From a bacterium (lineage in GTDB: Bacteria; Sysuimicrobiota; Sysuimicrobiia; Sysuimicrobiales; Segetimicrobiaceae), in NCBI GenBank assembly GCA_035308905.1, contig DATGFS010000024.1:1-64000 (forward strand): a DNA stretch of 64,000 nt. The letters are read 5' to 3'. Positions 23,306 through 32,590 of this stretch are shown piece by piece. Positions within the stretch are counted from its first letter, which is position 1, and every line of letters begins with the position of its first letter. The notes under the pieces are model-generated. The model saw only the letters and a program-made list of their open reading frames with translations. It was not told the origin of the DNA and searched no databases. The translations under genes were made by a program, and so were the position numbers.

Positions 23306-25606
23306 GTGGCCCTGACGATCGTAGGTCAATCCCTGCCGCGCGTCGACGCGCAGGAGAAACTGACCGGCCGGACGGTGTTCACCGCGGATCAAGATCTGCG
23401 GGGACTACTGCACGGCCGGCTGGTCCTGAGCCCGCACGCGCACGCGAAGATCCGGCGGATTCCGGTCGAGGCGGCGAAGGCCGTTCCCGGCGTGGTCGCC
23501 GTGTTCACCGCGGCGGATCTGCTGTACGGCGACGAGACGCCCAACGCGCGCGGCCGCTGTCTGCTCGCGCGCGGCGAAGCGCGGTTCCCCGGCGAGCCGG
23601 TGGCCGCGGTGCTCGCCGAATCGGAAGGCGCCGCCGCGGACGGCGCGGCGCGGCTGGCCGCCGCGATCGAATACGATGCGCTTCCCGCGCTCATCGACCC
23701 CACGGCCGCCGCCGACCGGTCGGCGCCGCTTGTCCAGCCGGGCCTCTCGGGCCGCAGCTCGGAAGCCGGCCTCCACGCCTCGGTGGCGGTACAGGAACAA
23801 CAGGAAGAAACACCCGGCAACGTGGCGAGCCAGGTCAGGTTCTCGCGGGGCGACATCGAGCGCGGCCTTCGCGACTCCGCCGTCGTCGTGCGGCGCACGT
23901 TCCGCACGCCGATCGTCCACCAGGCCTACATCGAGCCCCACGCAACCATGGCGCAGTACGACCGCGCCTCCCGGCGGCTGACGGTGTGGACGGCGACCCA
24001 AGGCCTCTTCTACACGCGCGAGCAAACCGCGAGTGTGCTCGGACTGCCGGAGTCCTCGGTCAAGATCGTGCAGATGCCGGTCGGAGGCGGTTTCGGCGGC
24101 AAGATCCTGCTGCTGGAGCCGATCGCCGGCGCCCTCGCCATGGCGTCCGGCCGTCCGATTCGTCTCGTCCTCACCCGGGCGGAGGAGTTTCAGACCGCGA
24201 CGCCCGCGCCGCAAACGATCCTCGAGGTCGCGCTCGGCGCCGCCCGGACCGGCGAATTCCACGCACTGCAGGCGCGGCTGCTGTTCGATGCCGGCGCGCT
24301 GCCGGGGGCACCCGTCCCGATCTGCGCCCTGCTGATGGGCGGCGCGTACCGGGTGCCGCATCTCGATATCCGCGGGCGGGAAGTGCTGACGAACAAACCG
24401 CCGCAGGGCGCGTATCGTGCGCCGGGATCCGTGCAGGCCGCGTTTGCGATCGAGTGCCTCGTCGATGAAGTCGCCGCCGCCCTGGAGCAGGATCCGCTCG
24501 AACTGCGGGTCCGCAACGTCTCGCAGGAAGGCGATCCAATGCCCAACGGCGAGAGCTGGCCGCGAATCGGGCTCCGCGAATCGCTGCTGGCCGTGCGCGA
24601 GAGCCGGCTCTGGCGCGAGCGGCCGAAGGGAGGCCGGCGGGCCGGTGCGCGATCCGCCGACGGCACCCTTGCGGGGACGGGGCTCGCGGTGGGGGGCTGG
24701 CTCGGCGGCCTCGAGGCGGCGAGCGCGTGCGTGCGTCCCAATCCCGACGGCACGGTGCACGTCGTCGTCGGGTCGGTCGACATCAGCGGCACCGCGACGG
24801 CGCTCACGCAGATCGCCGCCGAGACGATCGGCGTGCCGGTGCAGCAGGTGCGGCTCGTCCCCGAGGACAGCGACGGCGCGCCGCAGTCCGGGATGTCGGG
24901 GGGCAGCAAGATCATCTACACCGTCGGCTCCGCGGTGCAGAAGGCCGCGGCCGACGCCCGGCGGCAGATTCTCGCGCTCGCGGCGAAGCGGCTGGAGGCG
25001 GCGGAAGCCGATCTCGACATCGTCGACGGCATCGTCCGGGTGCGGGGGGTGCCCTCGCGCGCGGTCGCCGTGGCCGACGTGATCAAGATGACGTCCGGCT
25101 TCGGCGCCCAGCACGCGCCGGTCTTCGGCGTGGCCTCCGAAGCGATCACGACCCGCTCGCCCGGGTTCGGGGCGCACGTCGCCGCGGTCGACGTCGATCC
25201 GGACTCGGGGCGCGTTCGCGTCAGCGGCTACGCCGCAGCCCAGGACGTGGGCCGCGCGATCAACCCCGCGCTCGTGCGCGGCCAGATCCAAGGCGGCGTC
25301 GCGCAGGGCATCGGCTGGGCGCTCTTCGAGCAGATGGTCTACGACGAGGCCGGCACCCTCACCACGGGCACTTTCGCCGACTACGCGCTGCCGCGGTCGA
25401 CGGACGTGCCGCCGGTCGACGTCCATCTCGTCGAGGTGCCGTCGGCGCGCGGGCCGTTTGGCGCGAAGGGCGTCGGCGAGCCGCCGGTCGTGCCGGTGTC
25501 GTCCGCGATCGCGAACGCGATCGCGGACGCGAGCGGAGCGCGGATCGACAGCCTGCCGATCACGCCGCAGCGCGTCGTCGCCGCGCTCGCGGAGCGGCGC
25601 CGGTAG
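23306..25606 (+). CDS. molybdenum hydroxylase large subunit (xanthine dehydrogenase/CO dehydrogenase family)
   Basis: 766-residue Mo-cofactor-binding subunit of the xanthine oxidase family. The N-terminal a/b hammerhead domain (GQSLPRVDAQEKLTGRTVF) is followed by cofactor segments MPVGGGFGGKI, GAYRAPGSVQAAFAIE and the active-site glutamate in FGAKGVGEPPVVP. These enzymes hydroxylate purines, aldehydes or N-heterocycles. The FAD and [2Fe-2S] subunits that normally accompany it are absent on both sides, so it must pair with partners encoded elsewhere or act unusually. GTG start with GAGGTG upstream. Confidence 0.88.
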   Translation: MALTIVGQSLPRVDAQEKLTGRTVFTADQDLRGLLHGRLVLSPHAHAKIRRIPVEAAKAVPGVVAVFTAADLLYGDETPNARGRCLLARGEARFPGEPVAAVLAESEGAAADGAARLAAAIEYDALPALIDPTAAADRSAPLVQPGLSGRSSEAGLHASVAVQEQQEETPGNVASQVRFSRGDIERGLRDSAVVVRRTFRTPIVHQAYIEPHATMAQYDRASRRLTVWTATQGLFYTREQTASVLGLPESSVKIVQMPVGGGFGGKILLLEPIAGALAMASGRPIRLVLTRAEEFQTATPAPQTILEVALGAARTGEFHALQARLLFDAGALPGAPVPICALLMGGAYRVPHLDIRGREVLTNKPPQGAYRAPGSVQAAFAIECLVDEVAAALEQDPLELRVRNVSQEGDPMPNGESWPRIGLRESLLAVRESRLWRERPKGGRRAGARSADGTLAGTGLAVGGWLGGLEAASACVRPNPDGTVHVVVGSVDISGTATALTQIAAETIGVPVQQVRLVPEDSDGAPQSGMSGGSKIIYTVGSAVQKAAADARRQILALAAKRLEAAEADLDIVDGIVRVRGVPSRAVAVADVIKMTSGFGAQHAPVFGVASEAITTRSPGFGAHVAAVDVDPDSGRVRVSGYAAAQDVGRAINPALVRGQIQGGVAQGIGWALFEQMVYDEAGTLTTGTFADYALPRSTDVPPVDVHLVEVPSARGPFGAKGVGEPPVVPVSSAIANAIADASGARIDSLPITPQRVVAALAERRR

Positions 25607-25643
25607 GAACCGCACCAAGGCTCACAAGGTCTGGGGGAGCGCC

Positions 25644-26102
25644 GTGGCTCACGCCAAAGGCAGATCGGTCGCGGCACGCGTCCGTCTCGTGCGGGTCCAG
25701 GTGGCGGCGGCGCTCGTGCTCGCCTTGGCCGCGCCGCTCGGCGCTGCCGCGAATCCGTTTGACGGCACGTGGCAGGCGCTGCTCGTGGTCAACGGCATCC
25801 GGTGCGCCGTGAAACTCGTCATGTCCACCGGGCGGCGATGCGCCGAATCGATTCAGTGCGGCGGCTACATGACATGGCAGTCGGGCACGTATGTGTTCGC
25901 CAACGGCACGCTCGTTCGCACCGTCGTCGACTGGGAGCCGAAGCAGCGGTACGTGCTGGACAACGGCTACACCGGTCACTACGAGGGCAACGCGAAACCG
26001 CCCGGGGGATCGTTCCGGGTCGCGTTCACCTCACCCAACACGATGGTCTGGCGGGACGTGCAGTTCGGCGGCACCGTCACCTACCGGCGCGCACCGCGCT
26101 AG
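25644..26102 (+). CDS. small secreted protein of unknown function
   Basis: 152-residue exported protein. A basic N-terminus and the hydrophobic stretch VAAALVLALAAPLGAAA form a signal peptide ending near residue 34. The mature part starts NPFDGTWQALLVVNG and contains three cysteines and a repeated Trp/Tyr/Gly pattern typical of a small beta-barrel, as in DUF2147-like or avidin/lipocalin-type exported domains; this is a resemblance only. The start is GTG after GGGGGAG. It follows the molybdenum hydroxylase by 37 bases and may share its transcript. Confidence 0.65.
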   Translation: MAHAKGRSVAARVRLVRVQVAAALVLALAAPLGAAANPFDGTWQALLVVNGIRCAVKLVMSTGRRCAESIQCGGYMTWQSGTYVFANGTLVRTVVDWEPKQRYVLDNGYTGHYEGNAKPPGGSFRVAFTSPNTMVWRDVQFGGTVTYRRAPR

Positions 26103-26129
26103 GCCGCGCGCTTTGCAGTAACCCTGCCC

Positions 26130-27134
26130 CTAACGCTCGCCCCCGCGCCGCAGCGCCGGGGAAGTGAGCACCGCCGGATTCAGCACCCGCTCCGGGGCGT
26201 CCAGTAGAAATGCCGCCACGTCGGCGGCCGCGTCCCGGTAGAAGATCTCGTAATTCTCGCGCGTCACGTAGCCGAGGTGGGGCGAGAGCACGAGGTTATC
26301 GAGCGACAGGAACGGGTGCCCCGGCGGCAGCGGCTCTTCGTCGAAGACGTCGATCGCCGCTCCCGCGATCGCGCCGGCGCGCAGCATCTCGACGAGCGCC
26401 GTTTCGTCGACGATCGGTCCCCGCGAGGTGTTGACGAGGTAGGCGGTCGGCTTCATCCGCCGCAGGCCGTCCGCGCCGATCAATCCCCTCGTCCGGGCGC
26501 TCAGCTGCAGGTGAATCGTCACCACGTCGGACTGCGCCAGCAGCTCCTCTTTCGTGACGCGCTCCGCGCCGCACTCCGCCGCGCGCGCGGCGGTGAGGTT
26601 CTGGCTCCAGCCGAGGAGGCGCATGCCAAAGGCGCGGCCGATCGCGGCGACCTGCGACCCGAGCCGGCCGAGGCCGATGACGCCGAGGGTCTTGCCGTGG
26701 AGGCCGGCGCCCAGCGACGTCTGCCAGCGGCCCCCGCGCGTCGCCCGGTCCTCCTGCGGGATCCGCCGCACGGCCGCGAGGATCAACGCCCACGTCAGCT
26801 CGACGGTCGGCGGCGCAAGCCCCTCCGTCCCGCAGACGACGACGCCGAGGCGGGTGGCCGCTTCGATGTCGATCGACGCGTTGCGCATCCCGGTCGTCAC
26901 CAGCAGACGCAGCCGGGGCAGCCCGGCGAGGATCCGCTCGGGGAACGGCGTGCGCTCGCGCATCGCCACGATCGCCTCGAAGGGCGCGAGCCGCCGGAGC
27001 AGCGCGGCTTCGTCGCGGACGTGATCGCGGAACGCTTCGACCGCGGCCCGCGGCCCGAACGCGGCCCAGTCGGCCAGCTCGAGGGCCACGCCCTGATAAT
27101 CGTCGAGCAACGCGACCCGAAAGGGGTCAGCCAC
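26130..27134 (-). CDS. D-2-hydroxyacid dehydrogenase family protein
   Basis: 334-residue NAD-dependent dehydrogenase of the phosphoglycerate/formate dehydrogenase family. The Rossmann motif GKTLGVIGLGRLGSQVA, the catalytic arginine region LVNTSRGPIVDE, the glutamate in DVFDEEPLPPGHP and the histidine in LVLSPHLGYVT are all in place. It reduces a 2-oxo acid or oxidises a D-2-hydroxyacid. Start is GTG at 27134, overlapping the end of the MlrC-type gene by eight bases, so it is the last gene of a leftward hydrolase operon. Confidence 0.9.
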   Translation of the reverse strand: MADPFRVALLDDYQGVALELADWAAFGPRAAVEAFRDHVRDEAALLRRLAPFEAIVAMRERTPFPERILAGLPRLRLLVTTGMRNASIDIEAATRLGVVVCGTEGLAPPTVELTWALILAAVRRIPQEDRATRGGRWQTSLGAGLHGKTLGVIGLGRLGSQVAAIGRAFGMRLLGWSQNLTAARAAECGAERVTKEELLAQSDVVTIHLQLSARTRGLIGADGLRRMKPTAYLVNTSRGPIVDETALVEMLRAGAIAGAAIDVFDEEPLPPGHPFLSLDNLVLSPHLGYVTRENYEIFYRDAAADVAAFLLDAPERVLNPAVLTSPALRRGGER

Positions 27135-28644
27135 GTCCGCCGCTCCACGTGAGATCGCGGTCGAGCGGCCAGATCGGCCGCCGCACGTGGGCGAATTGGA
27201 AGCGGTCGAGGTTCGGGTTGGCCGCGCCGGGCGCGTCGACTTCGATGATCGCGTGCGTGATCGGCTCGAAGTCGGCGCGGAAGTGCCCGCGCGACTTGAT
27301 CACGAGCAGCGGCTCGCGCTCGGGCTCGATCCCCGCGACGCGGAAGAACCCGCGGTCGTTCGCCGCGTGCCGCACCGACGTGACCGCGATCTTGAGCCCG
27401 CCGGCGTCGATCTGCGCGGTCGGCCCGCAGCGCATCTTGCGCCCGCGGACGACCGGCCCCGTGCCGACGAACTCGCCGTCGCTGAGGTACGCCACGCGTC
27501 CTGTGACTTCCACCGGCGCCCCGAACGCCTCCGGCGCCACCTTGCCCCCGACCCGGAACGTGGCCGTCCCGCCGAGCCCCACCTGCCCCGCCTGGCGCGC
27601 GGTCTCCGGATCCCACACGCACGCCACGGCGCCCTGCGCGCGCCGGCGCACCAGCTCGCGGAGCAGCTCGGTCGTGTCGCCGGTGCCGCCGCCCCCGGGG
27701 TTGTCGGCGACGTCGGCGAGCGCGACGGGCCTGCCGGGACGCCCGGCGACGAGACGCAGCGCGCGCTCGACCGCCTCGGCAACCGGCGGCAGCGGCTTGA
27801 GAAACGCCTCGCGCAGTTCCCACGCCCGGCGGCCCATCGCGTCCGCGCACTCGCGCCCGGCCGCGGGATCGGTCGCGGTCACGAGCACCGACGTCCCGGC
27901 CTGATCGAAGTCCGCGTACGGGAAGCCGCCGAACACCGACACGTCCACGATGTGCGGCCGGCCCTCCCACGCCCGCCCTTCCTCGAGCAGATCGTGCATC
28001 GGGCCCTCCGCCGTGCGCATGTTGATCGTGGGCGGCAGCATCGGGGGTTTCGCGATGCAGACCTTCGGGCGCGGCAGCTCGCCGCGGAGGATCCGCGCGA
28101 GGCAGCGGGCCGCGTCGACACCCCGCTCGTACGGATCGACGTGCGGGTTGGTCCGATACACGAACACCCCGTCGACGCTCTCGCAGAACGGGGCCGTCAT
28201 GTTGCCGTGCAGATCCAGCTCGACGATCACCGGGACTTCGGGTCCCACCGCGGCCCGGACGTAGCGGCAGATGTCGCCCTCGGCGTCGGGCGCGCCGTCG
28301 GAGCACATGGCCCCGTGCAGATGGAGCAGCACGCCGTCGACCGGCCCCGCGGCGCCGAGCCGCGCGACGAGCCGGTCGCGAAGCGCCGCGTGCGCGGCGG
28401 CCGCGACGTTGCCGGACGGGGTCGCCCCGCCGGCGAGCGTCCCGATAATCTGCCAGCGCTCCCCGGACGCCACCTCCAGAAACCCGCCGAGCCCCGTCTT
28501 GGCGCCGGTGTGCTCGCGGACGAGGGCGTCCCCCTCGAGGATGCCCTCCCCTTCCTGAAACGAGGCGAGCGTCGTCGGGACCGGCGAAAACGTGTTGGTC
28601 TCGTGCGAAATGCGTCCGATCGCGATCTTCGGCACCGCGGTCAC
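27127..28644 (-). CDS. M81 family metallopeptidase (MlrC-like)
   Basis: 505-residue protein matching microcystinase C/M81 along its length: IAIGRISHETNTFSP at the start, VDGVLLHLHGAMCSDG, PVIVELDLHGNM with zinc ligands, YRTNPHVDPYERG, and ADVADNPGGGGTGDTTELL in the C-terminal domain. MlrC hydrolyses small linear peptides, and relatives often sit in amino-acid or amide catabolic operons. GTG at 28644 lies close to GAGGT; a second GTG nine bases in is possible. The gene lies 18 bases behind the CocE-type hydrolase and overlaps the dehydrogenase gene. Confidence 0.9.
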   Translation of the reverse strand: MTAVPKIAIGRISHETNTFSPVPTTLASFQEGEGILEGDALVREHTGAKTGLGGFLEVASGERWQIIGTLAGGATPSGNVAAAAHAALRDRLVARLGAAGPVDGVLLHLHGAMCSDGAPDAEGDICRYVRAAVGPEVPVIVELDLHGNMTAPFCESVDGVFVYRTNPHVDPYERGVDAARCLARILRGELPRPKVCIAKPPMLPPTINMRTAEGPMHDLLEEGRAWEGRPHIVDVSVFGGFPYADFDQAGTSVLVTATDPAAGRECADAMGRRAWELREAFLKPLPPVAEAVERALRLVAGRPGRPVALADVADNPGGGGTGDTTELLRELVRRRAQGAVACVWDPETARQAGQVGLGGTATFRVGGKVAPEAFGAPVEVTGRVAYLSDGEFVGTGPVVRGRKMRCGPTAQIDAGGLKIAVTSVRHAANDRGFFRVAGIEPEREPLLVIKSRGHFRADFEPITHAIIEVDAPGAANPNLDRFQFAHVRRPIWPLDRDLTWSGGRG

Positions 28645-28662
28645 ACCTCGCTGCTCGTCGCG

Positions 28663-30510
28663 TTAGGTCGGAATAATCGGCAGGATCACGCGCGACGGCC
28701 GTCCCGCGTCATGGAAGACCGCCTGGGTGGCGGTTTGGTGGGCCTGGTCGAGGCCCAACGGGCCGCCGGTGTTGGGATTTACGTCGAACCGAGGAAAATT
28801 CGACGACGAGACGTGCAGGCGGATACGGTGCCCACGCTTGAAGACGAGGCTCGTCGGATACAGCGTGATCGTGAACTCGTAGGGCCGGCCGGGCTCGAGC
28901 AGCTCCGGCCGCTCGCGGTTGTCCCGGTAGCGCGCGCGGATGATCGAGTCGCCGATGTTGAGCTCGTAGCCGTCCGGATAGTCGGGGTTGGGCGGGTAGA
29001 CGTCGATCAACTTCGCCGTGAAGTCCGTGTCGTGCGCGGAGGACGCGGCCCAGAGATGCACCTCGACGGTGCCCGTGACCTCGACGTCGCGCGCGAGCGG
29101 CGGCGTGGAGAACACGAGCACGTCGCGCCGCACCGACAGGGGGAGGCGGTCCCGCGCGCCGTAGACGTGGGGACCGCCGCGCTGGTCGAAGCCGCCGCCC
29201 GGCATGATATCGTAGCCCACCGAGATGTTGCCGCCGATCGTCGGCACCGGATCCGCTGGATCGAAGACGAACCGCGACGGCCCGGCCCCGGCGGGCGGCG
29301 AGTGCGGGGCCAGCCCGCCTCCCGGCTGCAGATAGAATGGCGTGTACTCGGTGCGCGCGGGCGGCCATTCGCGTTCGGTCCGCCAGCGGCCGCCGACGTC
29401 GAGCTTGCCGGAGCCGGGGACCTTGCGGCCGGAGCCGCCGCCCATGACGAAAATCTGCACCGGCGGGTCGTCGAGCACGCCGTTTGCCCCCTTCGGGGAC
29501 AGCACCGCGTCGAACCACCGCAGCCGGAATTGGTCGTAGCCGAGCGGCGCGTCGGGCCCGAATTCGGCGTCGCCCGAATAGGCGAGATCGAGGTTGGCGC
29601 CGCCGTGGATCCACGGCCCCATGATGAGCCGGACGGGCCCCTTCTTGCGGCGGCTCAACTCGACGTAATTGGTCACGGTCGAGCGCGCGTACGAATCGTA
29701 CCACCCGCCGCAGAAATAGACGGGGACGTCGGCGTGGCGCTCGTACAGGCCCTCGATCGAATACCCCGGACGTCCGGACCAGTACGCGTCGTAGTCCCCG
29801 TGCTGCCAGATGTCGAGCAGCCAGCGCTCGTAGGACGGCACGTGCCGGAGGGGCGTGAGACCCGCCTTCGGCGGCAGCTGGGCAAGCCAGGACCGGATCT
29901 CGCCCCACGCCTGGTTCATCGCGACGCGCGTGGCGGCGTCGGAGGCGGCCTCGTGCGACGTGAGCGCCATCATGAACGAGTAGAGCGCGAACCGCACCTC
30001 GAGCGCGCCGCCCTGGCGCATCGAGGCGGTGTGGTAGTTGTGAAACCCCATGCTCACGAACTGCGCGGCGAGCCCGGGCGGATCGAGCGCCGCGAGGCTG
30101 GTCTGCGTGCACGACGAGTAGGACAGGCCGATCGTCGCGACGCGGCCGTCGCACCACGGCTGCGCGCGCACCCACGCGACCGTCTCCACGCCGTCGGGTC
30201 CTTCGTTGCCGAACGGGTAAAACTCGCCCTCCGACTCGAATCGGCCGCGCACATCTTGTACTACGACGGCGTAGCCGTGGCTGGCGAAATACTTCGCGGA
30301 GAGCACCAGCGGCGCGCCGAGCTTGTTGTAGGGCGTGCGCTCGAGGATCGCCGGCCACGGGCCCGGGGCGCCGGCCGGCAGGTAGACGTCCGCCGCGAGG
30401 TGCGTCCCGTCGGAGAGCCGCATCGTGACGTGCCGCTCGCAGGCGACCGGATGCGTCGGGGTCGCCCAGCCGGCGCCCGGCGGCGCCCCGTTCCGCGGAG
30501 ACGGGCTCAT
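28663..30510 (-). CDS. CocE/NonD family serine hydrolase
   Basis: 615-residue hydrolase of the X-Pro dipeptidyl-peptidase/cocaine esterase family. The N-terminal alpha/beta-hydrolase domain has RLSDGTHLAADVYLP, the oxyanion Tyr in LERTPYNK and the nucleophile in TIGLSYSSCTQ. The C-terminal jelly-roll domain (FSTPPLARDVEVTGTVEVHL, RIRLHVSSSNFPRFDVNPN) is complete. It hydrolyses an ester or acyl-peptide bond. ATG at 30510 overlaps the stop of the dipeptidase gene in an ATGA. No signal peptide, so it acts inside the cell. Confidence 0.9.
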   Translation of the reverse strand: MSPSPRNGAPPGAGWATPTHPVACERHVTMRLSDGTHLAADVYLPAGAPGPWPAILERTPYNKLGAPLVLSAKYFASHGYAVVVQDVRGRFESEGEFYPFGNEGPDGVETVAWVRAQPWCDGRVATIGLSYSSCTQTSLAALDPPGLAAQFVSMGFHNYHTASMRQGGALEVRFALYSFMMALTSHEAASDAATRVAMNQAWGEIRSWLAQLPPKAGLTPLRHVPSYERWLLDIWQHGDYDAYWSGRPGYSIEGLYERHADVPVYFCGGWYDSYARSTVTNYVELSRRKKGPVRLIMGPWIHGGANLDLAYSGDAEFGPDAPLGYDQFRLRWFDAVLSPKGANGVLDDPPVQIFVMGGGSGRKVPGSGKLDVGGRWRTEREWPPARTEYTPFYLQPGGGLAPHSPPAGAGPSRFVFDPADPVPTIGGNISVGYDIMPGGGFDQRGGPHVYGARDRLPLSVRRDVLVFSTPPLARDVEVTGTVEVHLWAASSAHDTDFTAKLIDVYPPNPDYPDGYELNIGDSIIRARYRDNRERPELLEPGRPYEFTITLYPTSLVFKRGHRIRLHVSSSNFPRFDVNPNTGGPLGLDQAHQTATQAVFHDAGRPSRVILPIIPT

Positions 30511-31592
30511 GCGCCCCACGTCTCCCGCAGCACGCGCACCCAGTTGCCGTGCGCGAGCTTCGCCAGATCGCCCTCCGTGTGGCCGCGCGCGCGCAGCGCC
30601 GCCATGAGCCGCGGCAGCCCCGCGGCGTCCCGCAGCTCCGCCGGCATCGTGGCGCCGTCGAAGTCCGAGCCCAGGCCGACGTGATCGATCCCCATCCGCT
30701 CCGCCATGTACTCGACGTGGTCGACCATCCGCGCGATCGGCGTGTCCGGGGAGCGTCCGCCGTCCTCGCGGAGGAAGCCGACGTGATAGTTGAGCCCGGC
30801 GATGCCGTGGCTGTCCTTGATCGCGTCCATCTGACGGTCGGTCAGGTTCCGGGCGCTCGCGGAGAGAGCGTGCGCGTTCGAGTGCGTGCAAATCAGCGGT
30901 GCCCGGGAGATCTTCGCGACGTCCCAAAAGCCCTGCTCGTTGATGTGCGACAGATCGATCATCACCCGCCGCGCGTTGAGCTGCCGGACGAGCGCGCGGC
31001 CGAGATCGGTGAGTCCCGGGCCGGTGTCCGGGCTGCTCGGGAACTTGAACGGCACGCCGGTAGCGTACCGGTTGCGCCGGCTGTGCGTGAGCCCGACCGA
31101 GCGCACGCCCGCGGCGTAGAAGGTTTCGAGCGCCCGGCCGTCCGGGTCGAGGGGCTCCGCGCCCTCGAAGTGCAGCAGCATCGCGAAGGTCCCCCGGTCG
31201 AGACACGACTGCAGCTCGGCCGCCGTGCGCACCGCGGCCACCTGCCCGTCGGAAGCGGCCACGACGTGCAGCAGCCGTCCGAGGAGATCGACCGCCTGCG
31301 CCTCCGCGTATTCGAGCGGCATCGGCTCTGGCCACGTGCGCTCATCCGCGTAGCGGCTCATCGCGGATTCGAGGGTGGCCGCCCGGGACCGGACGTCCTC
31401 GGCCGGCGGGGCCGGATCCGGAATATACACGGCGAAGAATCCGCCGCCGAGTCCGCCCTCCCGGGCGCGCGGCAGATCGATGTGGCCGGTCTCCGACCGT
31501 TCGAAAAACGATCGGCCGGTCTTCATCATGCTGAGGACCGTGTCGTTGTGCCCGTCGAAGACCAGCGGGTCGTTCTGCCTCCGGGGCGTCAT
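30507..31592 (-). CDS. M19 family membrane-type dipeptidase
   Basis: 361-residue zinc dipeptidase of the renal dipeptidase family (M19, amidohydrolase fold). Zinc ligands appear in order: DGHNDT (His15, Asp17), the glutamate in LLHFEGAEPL, DLSHIN and THSNAHAL; GIDHVGLGSDFDGA near the end is the final metal-site strand. It would cleave dipeptides, commonly with a D-residue at the C-terminus. AAGGAGGAG precedes the ATG at 31592. ATGA overlaps bind it to both the sulfurtransferase gene before it and the CocE gene after it. Confidence 0.92.
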   Translation of the reverse strand: MTPRRQNDPLVFDGHNDTVLSMMKTGRSFFERSETGHIDLPRAREGGLGGGFFAVYIPDPAPPAEDVRSRAATLESAMSRYADERTWPEPMPLEYAEAQAVDLLGRLLHVVAASDGQVAAVRTAAELQSCLDRGTFAMLLHFEGAEPLDPDGRALETFYAAGVRSVGLTHSRRNRYATGVPFKFPSSPDTGPGLTDLGRALVRQLNARRVMIDLSHINEQGFWDVAKISRAPLICTHSNAHALSASARNLTDRQMDAIKDSHGIAGLNYHVGFLREDGGRSPDTPIARMVDHVEYMAERMGIDHVGLGSDFDGATMPAELRDAAGLPRLMAALRARGHTEGDLAKLAHGNWVRVLRETWGA

Positions 31593-32455
31593 CGGTTCCG
31601 CTCCTCCTTCCCGGTGGACCGTGCCACCGGGTTGTCGGGATATGAGCACCAGTCACTCCAGCTTCCGGGGTAGAGACGCGCGGCCGTAAGACCCGCCTCT
31701 TCCATCGCGAGCAGATTGGCGCACGCGGTAACGCCGGAGCCGCAGTACACGACGACCTCGCCGCCGCCGAGCCCGCCGAACCGCTCGGCCAGCGCGGCCC
31801 GCGGCTTCAGCCGGCCCTGCGCGTCGAGGATTTCGGTCCACGGCAGGTTCACCGCGCCCGGAACGTGGCCGGCGACCGGATCCAGCGGCTCGACCTCACC
31901 CCGGTAGCGCTCGGGGGCGCGCGAATCAACGAGGTGCGCGCCGCCCTCCGCCGCGATGCGGCGCACGCGTTCGACGTCGACGGCCAGTTCCCGCCGCGGG
32001 TGCGGGACGAACCGGCGGGCCGCGCGCGAGGGAATTTCCCGGCTCACCGGCTCGCGGGCGGCGACCCACGCGGGCCACCCGCCGTCGAGGACGTAGACAC
32101 GATCGTGCCCGAGATAACGCAGCATCCACCACAGGCGCGCCGCGGGCGTGACCCCGGCCAGCGGCGTGTCGTACGCGGCGACTGTGACGGTACCGTCGAT
32201 GCCGAGCCGGCCGAGCCGCTCGCAGAACGCGTCGCGGTCGGGCAGCGGGTGCCGGCCGCCGTGCGCCTGCTTCGGACCGCTGAGATCCCGGTCCAGATCG
32301 AGATACACCGATCCGGGGACGTGCGCCTCGCCGTAGGCGGCGCGGCCGGCCTCGGGCTTCGCGAGGTCGAACCGGCAGTCCACGATGACGACGGCCGGAT
32401 CGTCGAGGTGCCGGGCGAGCCATGGGACATCGATGAGATTGCGGCGCTCAGTCAT
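31589..32455 (-). CDS. 3-mercaptopyruvate/thiosulfate sulfurtransferase
   Basis: 288-residue protein with two rhodanese domains. The N-terminal domain (residues 1-145) lacks a catalytic cysteine, as is normal; the C-terminal one carries Cys238 in the loop VVYCGSGVTACANLLAME. The CGSGVT loop is the form seen in mercaptopyruvate sulfurtransferases (SseA). It moves sulfane sulfur to thiols or cyanide. It is the first gene of the leftward hydrolase run and overlaps the dipeptidase by ATGA; it diverges from the DapA-family gene. Confidence 0.9.
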   Translation of the reverse strand: MTERRNLIDVPWLARHLDDPAVVIVDCRFDLAKPEAGRAAYGEAHVPGSVYLDLDRDLSGPKQAHGGRHPLPDRDAFCERLGRLGIDGTVTVAAYDTPLAGVTPAARLWWMLRYLGHDRVYVLDGGWPAWVAAREPVSREIPSRAARRFVPHPRRELAVDVERVRRIAAEGGAHLVDSRAPERYRGEVEPLDPVAGHVPGAVNLPWTEILDAQGRLKPRAALAERFGGLGGGEVVVYCGSGVTACANLLAMEEAGLTAARLYPGSWSDWCSYPDNPVARSTGKEERNR

Positions 32456-32590
32456 AGGTGGTTGACACGCTTCGGCGCGGGAAACGGTCCGTCCCGCACC
32501 CGCGCCGGGCCTGCCCTGTCTCCGCAGGACCTCCGGCCGCTTCGGAGCCTCCTGCAGGGCCGCGGCCACGCCCGAGACGAACGTCCCCGC

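Noticed and set aside
27187-30684. Very long open frame on the plus strand opposite the MlrC/CocE genes
   Set aside because: It is antisense to well-recognised proteins and its translation is arginine/proline-rich with no family motif; it is a by-product of GC-rich codon use.
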